Source: Pseudo-nitzschia pungens (lineage: Eukaryota; Bacillariophyta; Bacillariophyceae; Bacillariales; Bacillariaceae). Taken from it: 64,000 bases of DNA. The first letter of the stretch is position 1, and each line of letters begins with the position of its first letter. The position numbers and the translations under genes were made by a program. Location: contig CM074758.1 in assembly GCA_037355855.1 (NCBI GenBank), forward strand, positions 5,677,001-5,741,000, written 5' to 3'. The notes below the pieces were generated by a model. The model worked only from the letters and a program-made list of their open reading frames with translations, did no database searches and had not been told where the DNA came from. This document shows, one piece after another, positions 20,635-31,751 of this stretch.

Positions 20635-23600
20635 TTACCACATGCAGCGCTCGCAGTGGCTCTTCAGCATTGGACCATTAAGCAACTTAGTGAATAGGTC
20701 AGCAATGTTGCTCTCACCCGGCTCCTTCGCGACACGGATTGTTCCAGCAGCAATGGCTTCACGAGCCTTGTGGTAGGCAACACTGTTGTGCTTCTTGTTG
20801 CATGGACTCTCCGGCCTGGTAACATTTTTAACAACTGAATCATTGTCACAAAATACATTCGTGGATCCTGCAATTGGCACACCCAACATCCGGAGCTTGT
20901 ACCTGAGGCCTTCAATCATCTCGACAGCAATCCGCATGGCAACAATCTCAGAGCCAAAGGTAGAAGTTTCCACTGTTGTTTGCCGCTTGCTGAACCACAG
21001 AATGGGGGCATTATTCAGGAAGATGATAATCCCAGTGTGGGATCTTCTGGTTGCTTTGCATCCGGCATGATCTGCATCAACGAAACACGTCATGATAACA
21101 GCCTTACCCAAGGCTTCTGGAGCATCAGGGGGTATGACCTCCTTGGCATCAGGATAGAACTCACTCCAATCGCATTGAGCGAAGCTGGATTCGTCAATAT
21201 CAGGGATAGCATCGTCAAATACCAACCTTGACCTGGCATGGTTCTTGATATAAGCAAACATATGAAACAGCTGACTCAAGTGGCCAATGCGGGCTTGCGC
21301 CAAGTACCTTGACATTAGGGATACAGGTGTCACCAGATCCAATCTGCCAAGCTCGCAAAGCCACCTCAGCACTCCAATCAGGCCTTGGTAATAGTTCTGC
21401 ATCTGTGGATCCAGCTCCTGGGTCAAGTCAATCTCAGGTCTGTAATCATTCGTCAGTGGAGTGGTTACTTTCTTCGGGAGGTACTTGTATCCGTACTTCT
21501 CTGTTCCAAGCTCCTGTTCCACTGCATCCACGGCCTTCTTGGCATACTTCTCTGAAGACATGGCCCATTTAGGGATAGGGTCATCATCAATCTTGTACTG
21601 GGTGACGTCAGCACCAAGGTAGAGCTTTGGGACTTCTATAGTGCCATCCTTGAGTGTAAAGCGCTGCTCTATACTCTCCAGCTGGCGCCTTGGATTTTCA
21701 CTGCAGCAGACGATATCATACACATAAGCAATGAGATACGCCCAGTACCTCGTTCCATCCTTCTTAGTTTCAATGCGCATGTGGACATCAGGATCTGCTT
21801 TGCATGCTTGATATCCCAGTTCCCTTAGATGCTTGGTTAGATAGGACCTGAAAGAGGCGCCTGCGACTGGCAGACCATACAGAGCCCGTACTATCTTGCA
21901 AGCTTGTCCAACCAAATGAGGGGGGAAACCGTCCTCAGCCCGTGCCACCAAATAATACTTCTTTTTGATTGGCGCAGTGAGGTAGGCGTTTTGGATATCA
22001 GCAGACAATACATCCAATCCATTCAAAGCTGCTAACAGGAAGAATATTCGGACGGAATCTCTGCTTGGAACGCTGCTGAAGGTGTGTTCCTTGGCTGTAG
22101 CTTGTACTTTATGGCCGTCGGCGACAAGCCTCGCTTTCCTCGTGAGGGATCCCAGCTTGACATCAAATATCATGTGGGTGGTGATCTTGCTGAATCCTTC
22201 AGCCTTGAGACCTTCGACGGTGTAGCTGGGGTCAAACTCAAACGCCATCTTGTTGTTCTTCATCTCTTTAGCAATTGCCTTTTGCCAATAGTCCGTTCCG
22301 GTCTTCTTGTCAATAGCAAGCGCTTCAGGGATTGAGTGCGGGAGTTCCACACCATACTTGTGTGTACGATCCCAGTACTTGTTGGATTTCTTGGTGGCTT
22401 TCAGAAGTCTTCTTTTCCTTCGGAGTACATGATGCACCCACCATTTGAAAGCTGGCTCATCAGCAATGTGGTTATCAACCGCATACTGCGCAGCTTCAAC
22501 AGGAAAAGACTCCTTGATATCACCTAGTTTGCACCAGGATTCAGTACCATCCTTCCAGCTAACTAAGAATTGCCATCCCTTGGTTGTAGTAGGAAGAACC
22601 TTGTTAGACTTGGCGGTCGCTTGTTGTTTGGTCACGGCGGTTTCATCTTTCTCATGGTCTATGATCTCGTCCAGTAGAGTGAACATACGACCCTTGTCAT
22701 CGACAGAACTGTACATGTTTTCAGCAACAATATTTGCCGTATATTGCTCCACTGTACCATCAGGGAGCTGCAAATCGTACATCCTTGTATCAAGGATAGG
22801 GTTGTTGTCCCTCTTCCCTAAAGGATTGCCATTCAAATCAGTGGTTCTTGCTTTGACGGTACATTTGAGGCGTTCATCTCCTCTTTGAATCATGACCTTG
22901 TTTCCAATATACTCATCATAGGTATCCCCATCGGGTACGAGCTCATCCACATCTGGGATAGAGGCTTCTGGTTCTGCCATGGTGGTGGAATCGTCTGGCC
23001 ATCTATCCTGGTGGTTCTCAAATAGTTCTTCTGGGGGTTGCGGATACATCTCTTGGAACTGAACGTCAGTGTCCTCGAGTTTGTCCCCGATCTTGGATTC
23101 AACTGCTTGGTCAAATGAGTCCATGGCACGCTTGACATCGTGTGCACGCCATTCAGCTTCAGTGACAGCTCTAACGGTGTTAGTACTGACTGGAAGTGCA
23201 GATTCAGTGAGTATCCAGTGGCAGTCGCCACCTCCAAACATTCTTCCACACGGTCCAAGCCAGCGCCCGAGCTTCTCTGTACCATCTGATAGGTCGGTCC
23301 AGTAGACAAAATCATACCATTCATGAGCTTGATACAGGGAGATATCCGGCATGTGCCCATGGACTAGTTCGAATGGGGTTCTTTCCATGCATGCTGGATC
23401 ACTGGAAGCAGTCCTTTGCCTGATAGCTGCCACAAGCTCACCACAGAATGCCCACAATCGCTTGGGGGATCTCTTCCGGGCAGTCTTCTTCCGAATGCTT
23501 CTGCTGAGATGCCCTATACTTAATTCAGCTCTGTTTTGGAAAGGGCAGTGTGGCTGGATGAATGTCTGATGGATGTTGTTCTTCCGAATTACAGCATTCC

Positions 23601-25281
23601 AGTGGGTCTTGTATGTGCCGACGGCGCCTTGTTCCTTAGCCCCATCTGAAATCAGGTGTTCTGGGATTCCAACCTCATGGATAAAGATCTTTAGGCCATC
23701 AGCTGCTTGCTTTTTGCTGTGGATAGGGATGAATTCTTCGTAGCCTTTTCCGTTACTGAACACTTGGGCTGCTTTATCTTGTCTCATAATACTTGGTACC
23801 TTTGCATGCCAGGTGTCAGTCCCCCACTTGCCAGCTGCAACTCGCTTGTTTCTGAAGCTCTGTGTCGGGAGCCTTCTAACCAAAGGATGTTGGGGATTCC
23901 TAAATCCTTTTTGTGTGGTCACTCTCAGTGTTGCTCTTGCCTTTCGATCAGATATATCCCATATCTTGGAGAGCCTGTCTGAATCAATCTTGCTGTACCG
24001 GTCTGTATCTATGGATGGTCCCCATTGCTTTCGCCTTTGAGTTGTCTCGGTCTCCGGATCGGGAATCGGTTCTTCCAAATCAGCCCAAGCGATTTGCTTG
24101 TCCTTGTACACTGCAGATAGTGCAACCGGTGCATCCCTGACCTTGGGATCCAGTTCAAATCTATCCAATCCATCAGTGTAGGCAGGCTCATACAAGGGTG
24201 TATGAAGGGCATTGATCTTGAGGCTTGGCTTTTCCCTGTCCCCGCAAGTCTCAAGTGAATTATCTTCATGGTCTGAAACAACTTGGGGTTCAGAGTAAAT
24301 TGATGAAAGTCTCGTATGGAGCCGGTCGTCAGATGCTATGGAACAGGGGGTTAAATCTCGTGTACATAGCTGCTGTAGGCGTCTGAGTTTGTAGTGGGAA
24401 TACTTCTCGTTGGATGGCAGCATATGATTTGGCTGGAGCTTCTTGGAATACAGAGAGGGTTTGAAGTGGTTCCTGTGTTTGGGGGGTTGTAGGCTCGTGC
24501 AATCGGACATGGGGATGTTTGAATCGGTTGGGGCAGGGGTCTCAATCGTGGGGTCGATTCCTGCTGTAGGCGCTTTGCTTGTCGGGGTATCGACCTTGCT
24601 CTGTTGTTGCTGCTGTACAGCAGAAACAAACTTGGTTGGATCAGGGAAATATGGATGTGATTGGTCAATTGCTGATTCAGCCTGCTGAAACTTCGGGCTT
24701 GCTGGATCCCATGGGTCATCCATGGTTGCAATTACATGATCACACGTTCGCATTTCCCTTTTTGTGGGGCGTCTGGAGGGAAAGTAGGAAATAACACCAT
24801 TAAGCCAGAGCTTAATATCCAGTGCCGGGACCTCTTCTTCTCCATCTTCAGCAACACGCTCAATATGGATGGAGTGAGACGATTGAGAATCAAACTGTCT
24901 CGGTGCTTCGTCCACTCGATTGTGGCCACAGCTTCTAACTTGGTTGGGGCAGATTAAGCTGTGTTGGAGCCTGTCCCCGAAATACAAAGCCTCATGGAAA
25001 TATATCAACCAAACCTTTCCATTGGTATCCGTATAGGCAGTGACGCATGTCCCGATTGGAATGTTCTTCACTGGTTCATATTCTGGGGAGAAGGGATGAA
25101 CATCCACATGGGAGGTGACCTGGTCTTCCAATAAAATCATATTGCAACCAGCAGCTGTCGTGTCTGCATGACTATCCAACTCACAGTTGCTTTCTGCAGG
25201 CCTTGCAGATTGTGCTGCTGGTACATCCATTTGATACACCAGCCGGCCCACCTTACTCAATTTCAGGCCCCGGCTGGGAAG
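20635..25281 (-). CDS. pol: Copia pol polyprotein (protease, integrase, RT, RNase H)
   Basis: About 1548 residues continue in the same frame as gag after a TGA (25282-25284). No ATG opens the frame, so expression would need stop readthrough or an unseen mechanism. Order: an aspartic protease with CELDSHADTTAAG; an integrase core with LISDGAKEQG (second Asp) and HCPFQNRAELSIGHLSR (Glu); a reverse transcriptase with motif A in VLSADIQNAYLTAP and ARLVADGHK upstream; RNase H with FVDADHAGCKATRRSHTG, a Glu in TFGSEI, FCDNDSV, and the ending ADLFTKLL. The catalytic YVDD box reads YVYD (codons 21715-21726), replacing the first of two essential Asp residues. Otherwise the frame is intact over its whole length. 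Confidence 0.93.
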   Translation of the reverse strand, partial: LPSRGLKLSKVGRLVYQMDVPAAQSARPAESNCELDSHADTTAAGCNMILLEDQVTSHVDVHPFSPEYEPVKNIPIGTCVTAYTDTNGKVWLIYFHEALYFGDRLQHSLICPNQVRSCGHNRVDEAPRQFDSQSSHSIHIERVAEDGEEEVPALDIKLWLNGVISYFPSRRPTKREMRTCDHVIATMDDPWDPASPKFQQAESAIDQSHPYFPDPTKFVSAVQQQQQSKVDTPTSKAPTAGIDPTIETPAPTDSNIPMSDCTSLQPPKHRNHFKPSLYSKKLQPNHMLPSNEKYSHYKLRRLQQLCTRDLTPCSIASDDRLHTRLSSIYSEPQVVSDHEDNSLETCGDREKPSLKINALHTPLYEPAYTDGLDRFELDPKVRDAPVALSAVYKDKQIAWADLEEPIPDPETETTQRRKQWGPSIDTDRYSKIDSDRLSKIWDISDRKARATLRVTTQKGFRNPQHPLVRRLPTQSFRNKRVAAGKWGTDTWHAKVPSIMRQDKAAQVFSNGKGYEEFIPIHSKKQAADGLKIFIHEVGIPEHLISDGAKEQGAVGTYKTHWNAVIRKNNIHQTFIQPHCPFQNRAELSIGHLSRSIRKKTARKRSPKRLWAFCGELVAAIRQRTASSDPACMERTPFELVHGHMPDISLYQAHEWYDFVYWTDLSDGTEKLGRWLGPCGRMFGGGDCHWILTESALPVSTNTVRAVTEAEWRAHDVKRAMDSFDQAVESKIGDKLEDTDVQFQEMYPQPPEELFENHQDRWPDDSTTMAEPEASIPDVDELVPDGDTYDEYIGNKVMIQRGDERLKCTVKARTTDLNGNPLGKRDNNPILDTRMYDLQLPDGTVEQYTANIVAENMYSSVDDKGRMFTLLDEIIDHEKDETAVTKQQATAKSNKVLPTTTKGWQFLVSWKDGTESWCKLGDIKESFPVEAAQYAVDNHIADEPAFKWWVHHVLRRKRRLLKATKKSNKYWDRTHKYGVELPHSIPEALAIDKKTGTDYWQKAIAKEMKNNKMAFEFDPSYTVEGLKAEGFSKITTHMIFDVKLGSLTRKARLVADGHKVQATAKEHTFSSVPSRDSVRIFFLLAALNGLDVLSADIQNAYLTAPIKKKYYLVARAEDGFPPHLVGQACKIVRALYGLPVAGASFRSYLTKHLRELGYQACKADPDVHMRIETKKDGTRYWAYLIAYVYDIVCCSENPRRQLESIEQRFTLKDGTIEVPKLYLGADVTQYKIDDDPIPKWAMSSEKYAKKAVDAVEQELGTEKYGYKYLPKKVTTPLTNDYRPEIDLTQELDPQMQNYYQGLIGVLRWLCELGRLDLVTPVSLMSRYLAQARIGHLSQLFHMFAYIKNHARSRLVFDDAIPDIDESSFAQCDWSEFYPDAKEVIPPDAPEALGKAVIMTCFVDADHAGCKATRRSHTGIIIFLNNAPILWFSKRQTTVETSTFGSEIVAMRIAVEMIEGLRYKLRMLGVPIAGSTNVFCDNDSVVKNVTRPESPCNKKHNSVAYHKAREAIAAGTIRVAKEPGESNIADLFTKLLNGPMLKSHCERCMW

Positions 25282-27240
25282 TCAATCCTTCTTTGCATTG
25301 CCTTTTCCTTTGCCATTTTTGCCTTTCTTTCGTCCCTTCGGTCCGAAACTGTTGCCGGCGCCGCTTGCCTGTGGGGACGGTGCTGGTTGAGTTTCTGCGG
25401 CTTGGACGCTGCGGGATTGAGCCTTCTTTCGACGGAGCTCTTTTAGTTTCTCTCGTTGTTCGGCGGAGAAGGTCCTGTAGACAGAAGGGGGATAATTCTT
25501 GGCTTCAATCGTACCGGTGTAGGTACCTACCACGGACTTGGATTTCTTGTTCCCATTTCCACCTCCATTCCCGCCTCCACCAGCCACGAAAGCTGAGACA
25601 GATCGACCACGCTTGTTCGAATGGTGGATGGTCGTGATACCAAGTTCTTCGGTGAACATTGCAACCAGTTCCCTGAAATTCCACATATATTTCTTCTTGT
25701 CACGTAGAGCGATTGATTTGGCATTATTCAAACGCTCGTCTGTGACCGATCGGAAGAAGTCCAAGATGAATCGCTTCTCGTCTCTCTTTGGATCAAATCC
25801 ACCGTAGTTGATGAGAGTGGTACGGAACTTCAACCAATTTCGACAGTGGGTCTCAAAATCGTGGAGACGGGAGTCGCCTGAATACTTGGAGTCCGCGATG
25901 GCTTTGACGGTCTTGCTGACAATCGCGTCGACGTTCGTCTCTGTGAAGGCATGGTCGTAGATATGGAGGTATGCCGCTCGGGCATTGCCTCGTGTCTCGT
26001 CCCTTTGGTATGCGAAGGTCCGGATATATTCCCAGCCTGGACCACTTCGTACAGCAGCAAAAAGCAACGTCCAGACCGTTTGGTTATCCTCTTCAAACTG
26101 CTCGCCTTCAAGCACTGCACACCGCAAATTGTATTCGGTCCAGTTGGAGAAGCCGTCTTTGCCGCCAATGGGACTAGATCTGTCTTCATCCGTCACTTCT
26201 GCTTCATCGTCTGCGCGGATCACATACAGTAGGGGAAATCCATGTTTGTTGAAACGATCACGTAGGTCTTGGCGGAATGCTCGGTCCCACTCGGCAAACT
26301 TGGGCAGGGTCGTCAAAGAAGGCGGGGGAGTCGTCACTGGAGTTGCCTCTCGTTGCTTCTTCGTCGCCACTAGACGCTTCTCGGTTCGCTCATAAGAATC
26401 ATGCTGTTCTAACCACTCCTTGGCAGTGGGGCGTGCACCAATGAGGGGTTGATAGCGGACCCATTCAGCAAACACCATTAGCTTCTCGATAAGGGAGTCG
26501 CTGATATAGACAGCCGTAGGATCAGGACAAGCAGGGTGTCTGTAAGAAGCAAGGTTCCTGGAGAATCTGGAAGCACGCTCAGGAGTGAGCCGACGGATAG
26601 AATCAATCGTGGACAAATCAGATCAGAATAATTCTTCAGCCGTCGCCTCGTTACAGAAAGATTTGTAGACCTCAAAGAGATCCTCTTCTCGTCTGGTGAG
26701 TGGCTTGCCGTCGTTGTAGCCGTAGATACCTCCTCTTGCCTGGGCAGCTCTGTTGGAAGCAATAAGGGTCTCCTTATCTTTGGAGGTACCGAATTTTTCA
26801 TCCATCCGGTCCTGTAGGATTTGGAGTTGCTTGACAACCATAGCCATGGCAGTGTCGTTCTGGGTACGTGGCTGGATAGAGAAATCATCTTCGGCCTGGA
26901 CCCTAGAGCCTGCTGCAAAGTCTTGGGCCTCTGCTGCCCTCGCGGCTGCTGCTGCCTTTGCTGCTGCTGCCCTGGTGACCTTCTTGACCGGTTTGTAGGC
27001 GCTTGGTGCATTCTTCCTCTTGCGTCCTTGCTCCTTCTGTTCCTTCTGCTCTTCCTGTTCCTTCTGCTCCTCCTGTTCCTCCTCCTCGTCAGAGTCGTCA
27101 TTCTCCTCCCCATCAGAGGGATCAGTGATCTCCTCATCATCCGGCTCGTCCTTCCCTGGAGTATCCTCCTCGGGGTTCTCAAGGATCTTAGGATCGTTGG
27201 GGGGTTGCTTGGACTGTTCCTTTTCAGTAAGATTAGGCAT
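25282..27240 (-). CDS. gag: Copia gag, split by an in-frame TGA
   Basis: It opens at ATG 27240 (MPNLTEKEQ), giving 205 residues with an acidic Glu/Lys/Gln-rich tract and an Ala-rich helix, then meets TGA at 26623-26625. The same frame continues for 446 residues (SDLSTIDSIRRLTPERASRF onward) to a second TGA at 25282-25284 followed directly by pol. The second block looks like a capsid: Trp/Tyr-rich helices, then a basic Gly/Asn/Lys-rich end (GGGGNGGGNGNKK, KGRKKGKNGKGKG) that could serve as nucleocapsid. I see no CCHC zinc knuckle. The second block has no early ATG, so it depends on the first. The first TGA could be a mutation or a programmed readthrough site. Confidence 0.8.
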
Positions 27241-27320
27241 GTTGGCTAGGCTTTTGGATGAATTGACTTCTGGATGATTTGTAAATCGTTCCTTTTTCAA
27301 AGAATGATTAATTCGTTGTT

Positions 27321-27665
27321 GTAACGTAGTGTTCGATTGCGAGAATACCTCTCGATGACTTTCATGTTCTGTTTAGATAAGACTAAACTTGGTGACCTTC
27401 CGGATCTATGTGACCTTTCGGATCTAGGCAAGATTAAACTTGGTGATTCGTTGCTGCTGTAACGTAGTGTTCGATTGCGAGAATACCTCTCGATGACTTT
27501 CATGTTCTGTTTAGATAAGACTAAACTTGGTGACCTTCCGGATCTAGGTGACCTTCCGGATCTAGGCAAGATTAAACTTGGTGACCTTCCGGGTTGGACA
27601 AGATTAAACTTGGTGTCCTTCCGGATCTAGGTGACCTTCCGAATCTGGGTGACCTTCCGGATCTA
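27321..27665. repeat. Tandem repeats in the retroelement leader
   Basis: A 138-base unit starting GTAACGTAGTGTTCGATTGC occurs at 27321 and 27459. Inside and after it, the short word GGTGACCTTCCGGATCTA repeats about eight times to 27665. The array lies just upstream (minus strand) of the gag ATG, in the presumed 5' untranslated leader. Confidence 0.85.
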
Positions 27666-28197
27666 GTCATTGGCTACAACCCACTATCAGCAGCTGGATG
27701 TTCTAAACGTACTGAAGACTCTATCGTGTGGGTCTTTCGCTTCATCCTGGATTCTCGTAACGTACTGACTCCAATACCTGGGTTCGTTACATCCTTGTTG
27801 CTCAATCGGTCCCTTTTGCATCCGGGCTGAGACGTAGTGGAGCCACCACCCTGCCCTGTTTCGTAGACCTAGTTTGAGCCGTCCTCTAAGCGTAGGATTT
27901 CTAGGCCCCGGTATCTAGCAAAGGGAGCCCCATTCTCATCGCTGTAGATCTCCTTACGTCCGCTCCGAGCTTGCCATTCGTATCTGCGTCCGACATTCGA
28001 AATGATCTACTGGAGGCACGTCGATGTCAGTTCCTCGTACTGTAGGCCTGGAGCTGAGTTTTACATCCAACAGATGGTTCTTTTACATCCAAGTGTAGGC
28101 ATGGATGCCAGCAGGGATCAGTCAGCTGGGTTTCATCACACGCTCTAGCCGGCGTCCCGGCTTCGAAGTTGGGTTCGAGCGGTGGGTCTGATAAATT

Positions 28198-29094
28198 GCA
28201 ATGATATTGCTCGTCAGCAAATAAGGGATAACAATAACAATAATACCACATAGAGTCCTGGCAAATAGTGAGACTACAGAAGATACTGTTCAGCCTCTAT
28301 TACATACGCTCAATGGCTACAAGGCACTTCCCTAGAGGTACATCGGAATCGATCATGGTGAGGGCGTGATAGGATGTGTTTATTTTAGAGTGTAAAAGAA
28401 AGAGTGAATAAAGAGGGAGCTGAGCGCAGCTCAGCTCTATATCGTATCGTGACAGCGTTGCTCGCTAACTCGTAGAATAATAGAGCTCTGTAGCTCCAGT
28501 ACTGTATTCTACGGGTAGCGTAGTGTGCGGAGTATCGTAGCGTAGCTCCGCTTAATTATATTCAATCATGCTAGCTCGTTGGGGAACTGTTTGGGTCCGG
28601 TATCGAGTCATAGTACATATTATACACCAATGACCCGACCCCGGCGGTAGCATAGTATCTTAGCATGGTATCATGGTAGGTTAGCATCTTCAGTATCTCG
28701 TGGCATTAGCAACCCTAACCCTGTAGCATCTAGCTACACCATAAAAGGTGCTTTACTTGAGGTACGTACGATTGGTACAAATCGTACACGGCGACCCTAG
28801 TAAACTCTGCTAGCACCCATACCAAATCAGGATAGGTCTGTTGCTAAGCCTGTTGCTAAGCCTGTTGCTAAGCCTGTTGCTAAGCCTGTTGCTAAGCCTG
28901 TTGCTAAGCCTGTTGCTAAGCCTGTTGCTAAGCCTGTTGCTAAGCCTGTATGCTACCAATTAGCACACAGCCCTAGCACTCAGCTCAGCACCTGTTAGTC
29001 AGTTACTGGAGGCTGCTGCCTGTAGCCTCAGTACACTCTCCTACACAGGAGCCTTGCTAGCACAGATCATAGCACCACCTTGAATATCTTCATA
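28198..29094 (-). repeat. 5' LTR of the copia element (897 bp)
   Basis: Right-hand LTR, acting as the 5' LTR for the minus-strand genes. It carries nine GTTGCTAAGCCT units. The 28160-28197 stretch abutting it should hold the primer-binding site; it lacks the usual TGGTATCA and is discussed in the findings. Confidence 0.92.
28838..28947. repeat. 12-bp minisatellite GTTGCTAAGCCT x9 within LTR
   Basis: Nine perfect tandem units, one more than in the partner LTR. Confidence 0.92.
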
Positions 29095-29099
29095 AGATT

Positions 29100-31751
29100 A
29101 CCATATATGTACCGGTACGATGTAGATGTACGGTTCTCAGTAATTACGCTTCTCAGTATGCCTCATTGTTTGATGTTCGGTAACGTTTTTTGGTGGTTGA
29201 GAGTAGCCTTAACTCACGGTAATACATAGTAAAATAATAATAATAATAATACGGTAAGATTAATTACCCGTTAAAAATTGCAATGAGCAAAAAAAGTGAC
29301 AGAATGTTTTCTTTAGTATGGGACCAAAGATCTCCACTCAGCAATGGAACCTCCTCAACAAAAGTTAGAACTTATTCATAAAGAGTATAACCTTACTGTT
29401 TGCAACAATCCCTGTTGCAATTGGCAACTTGGACCCATAGCTTTGACCTCTTTAGCTAGCCATTATTCCCCAGATTCCAAACAGTAGATTCATCAAGAAG
29501 GAAGGGTAGAAATTTGGTACGCTTCCTACATGTGACCATCAAAATTGGTGACAGCATATTAACATTGATATTCCACATGAAAGGGGTATAGTCAGTACAT
29601 ATCAATAAAATATGTATTGGAAAAAGCTTTGGAATGATAAAAATTTATTTATGCATTTTTAACTTTTGCCACATGGAGAGTGCAATCACTGTACATGGTC
29701 TTCTCTACAGATGTTATTCAAAACTCTGAAATATGATTTGAAAAATTTAGTGCCTACCGCATATGAGTCAGAAGGCATGCCGGCTGGTGTGATGCTGTGA
29801 CTCAGGAACACCTCGTTTTGGCCTCTGTACTTTATTCATTGAGCTTACTAAAGGAAGAATAACAACCAAAGATGTTTCAATGTGAATATAGAGCATTTTA
29901 GAGGAGAATGTTTGCGAAAAGATGATGTCTTTCCTTTGAATAGAGAGTGTGTATTTGCAGAGACATCACCAAAGGTGCAAACATGGTCACGAATTATTCA
30001 TTCATCACCAAAGAGTTGGTTCACCACCATTTTTTGACAGAAAACAGTTGCATTTGAGACCCCCCTAAGATTGCACTAATGGTTGTTTTTTGCTCTCATA
30101 TTTAAAGGTCTTTTAATGTGGGTGTGCAACAGAAAAGGTTGTACATAATAATAATAGTAGTAACAGCAAGAGCAGCAAACAGTGAAGCTGCATCAAAGCA
30201 TACTAGTATTTAAATGTTATTGCATACACAACCAAGATACTGGTATACTAGTAGATTGCTTCCATGGGATTATTGGGCCAAATCAGTACTACTAGTAGCT
30301 ACTAGGGCATGATGCCCATGGTGATGGTAATATCTGACTTGAAAGCATGATTTAGTCAATAATGATGTCTGACACTTTGACAATTGTAGACTAGCAAAAC
30401 CCTTATGCACCATCGTCTTCAACAATCACACTCTACTGCACTAGTAGAATAGGTTAGCTCACAAAGGTTTCTATGATAAAGAAAAGCAGTGATGGAGACA
30501 AACTCCTTGCAACATTTTGGGTTGTCCCTGGCAGGCAAAGTCACATACTGATGCAATGCAGGATTGTTTGGTCTGATTTGAATTTACCTCTGACATTTGT
30601 TGATCCTTGACATGTCTGTAGTGTAACATGCTAGCGTAGGCTAGTAGTGTTACGAATTAATAATTAACCGAATCCCACATGGGATTCAAATATATATAAG
30701 GTATCCATGTACGGATATCTGGTATGTACAAACAGGCATGCAGAAGAGAGTGATTGTACGATTAAGGTTACATACAGAATATATGTTATATACAGGGATG
30801 GATATTATATGAAGAGATCGCGATGACCTCATCGCTCATTATTTCCTCTCTTTAATTTCAATCCCATCTCGTAAAGTGAATTAACACACAATTATTCGAT
30901 ACTACTCCAATTTTCTACCTTAGAGTGTTACATGTAGATGAGTATTGTATATGATCTCATCAAATCTTTTATGGTAAGTCACTGCCACATGGTGCTGCAG
31001 GAGAGGTGTAAACTTTGCTTGGCTTTCAACTCAGCCTTTTATTGTAATATACCATTATGACCCAAATCTGATCTGGATACAAACTGGGACCATGGCAGAG
31101 GCAATTTGATGGTTTTCTTGTGCATACAATTTGGTTTAACTCTTAACTGGTTCACTGTCCTGTGTTAGAATAATATCTTTTCAAGCTATGTTCAAAAGTT
31201 TTTGTATGTCATGTTCTCAATCTTTCATGTGTATGGTCTTAAGAAATCTCAAAAGTTTTATTATATTGTTGCATTATCTGCATATGCTTCTGGAGAAGAA
31301 GAAAACTCAATTTTTGGAGCTCAAGCAAATTCTTCTGATAATTATATTGTAACCCTATTTATTCTTTATTGTTGAGGTGAAATGGTGAACCTGATGGAGA
31401 CAATCATTTCAAACCAAAAAAGGTTGTCCATAGTACATCAACACACAACTTAAAGGTCATCCACAATAATCTCAAGGTTTTATTTTGATATCAACATGCT
31501 GTCACTCCAGTGGTATGGGTGTGCGTAGAAAATGTACCAATTTCTACAATTATTATAATGAATCAACTTTTTGGATTGGAGGTAAGTCACCAATTTTAAC
31601 AGAAGTTGTTGCAAACAGTCAGTTTATATTCTTTACAAATAAGTTGTAACCTGCTTTGAGGAGGTTTCCGATTCTGAGGGGAGGTATTTGGTCAGATAGT
31701 AAGGCAACAATCTATCACTAAAACATGCGTCATTTAAATTTTTGAAGGGTA
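29100..31751. other. AT-rich spacer between mobile elements
   Basis: No supported gene and no long open frame. The sequence is AT-rich with ACTAGTAG-type words at 30160-30450, an AATAAT run near 29235, and a candidate solo LTR at 30648-30932. It may be old, decayed repeat DNA. Confidence 0.5.
30648..30932. repeat. Candidate solo LTR (285 bp)
   Basis: The stretch starts TGTTACGAATTAA and ends GAGTGTTACA, has a TATATATAAGG box about 45 bases in, and is flanked by AGTAG and TGTAG (4 of 5 matching). These fit a small solo LTR, but the terminal inverted symmetry is poor and no partner is present. Confidence 0.25.

Larger units (their letters stand above)
19102..29094 (-). mobile_element. Ty1/copia LTR retrotransposon, nearly 10 kb, minus strand
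   Basis: Two direct repeats (19102-19986 and 28198-29094) flank gag and pol genes on the minus strand. AGATT at 19097-19101 and at 29095-29099 is a likely 5-bp target duplication, although the exact LTR edge is ambiguous by a base or two. The domain order protease, integrase, reverse transcriptase, RNase H is that of Ty1/copia (Pseudoviridae-type), and the DSHADT protease signature resembles elements known from diatoms (CoDi). Promoter and leader are at the right end. The near-identical LTRs indicate a recent insertion, yet coding lesions exist (see gag and pol). Confidence 0.95.
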
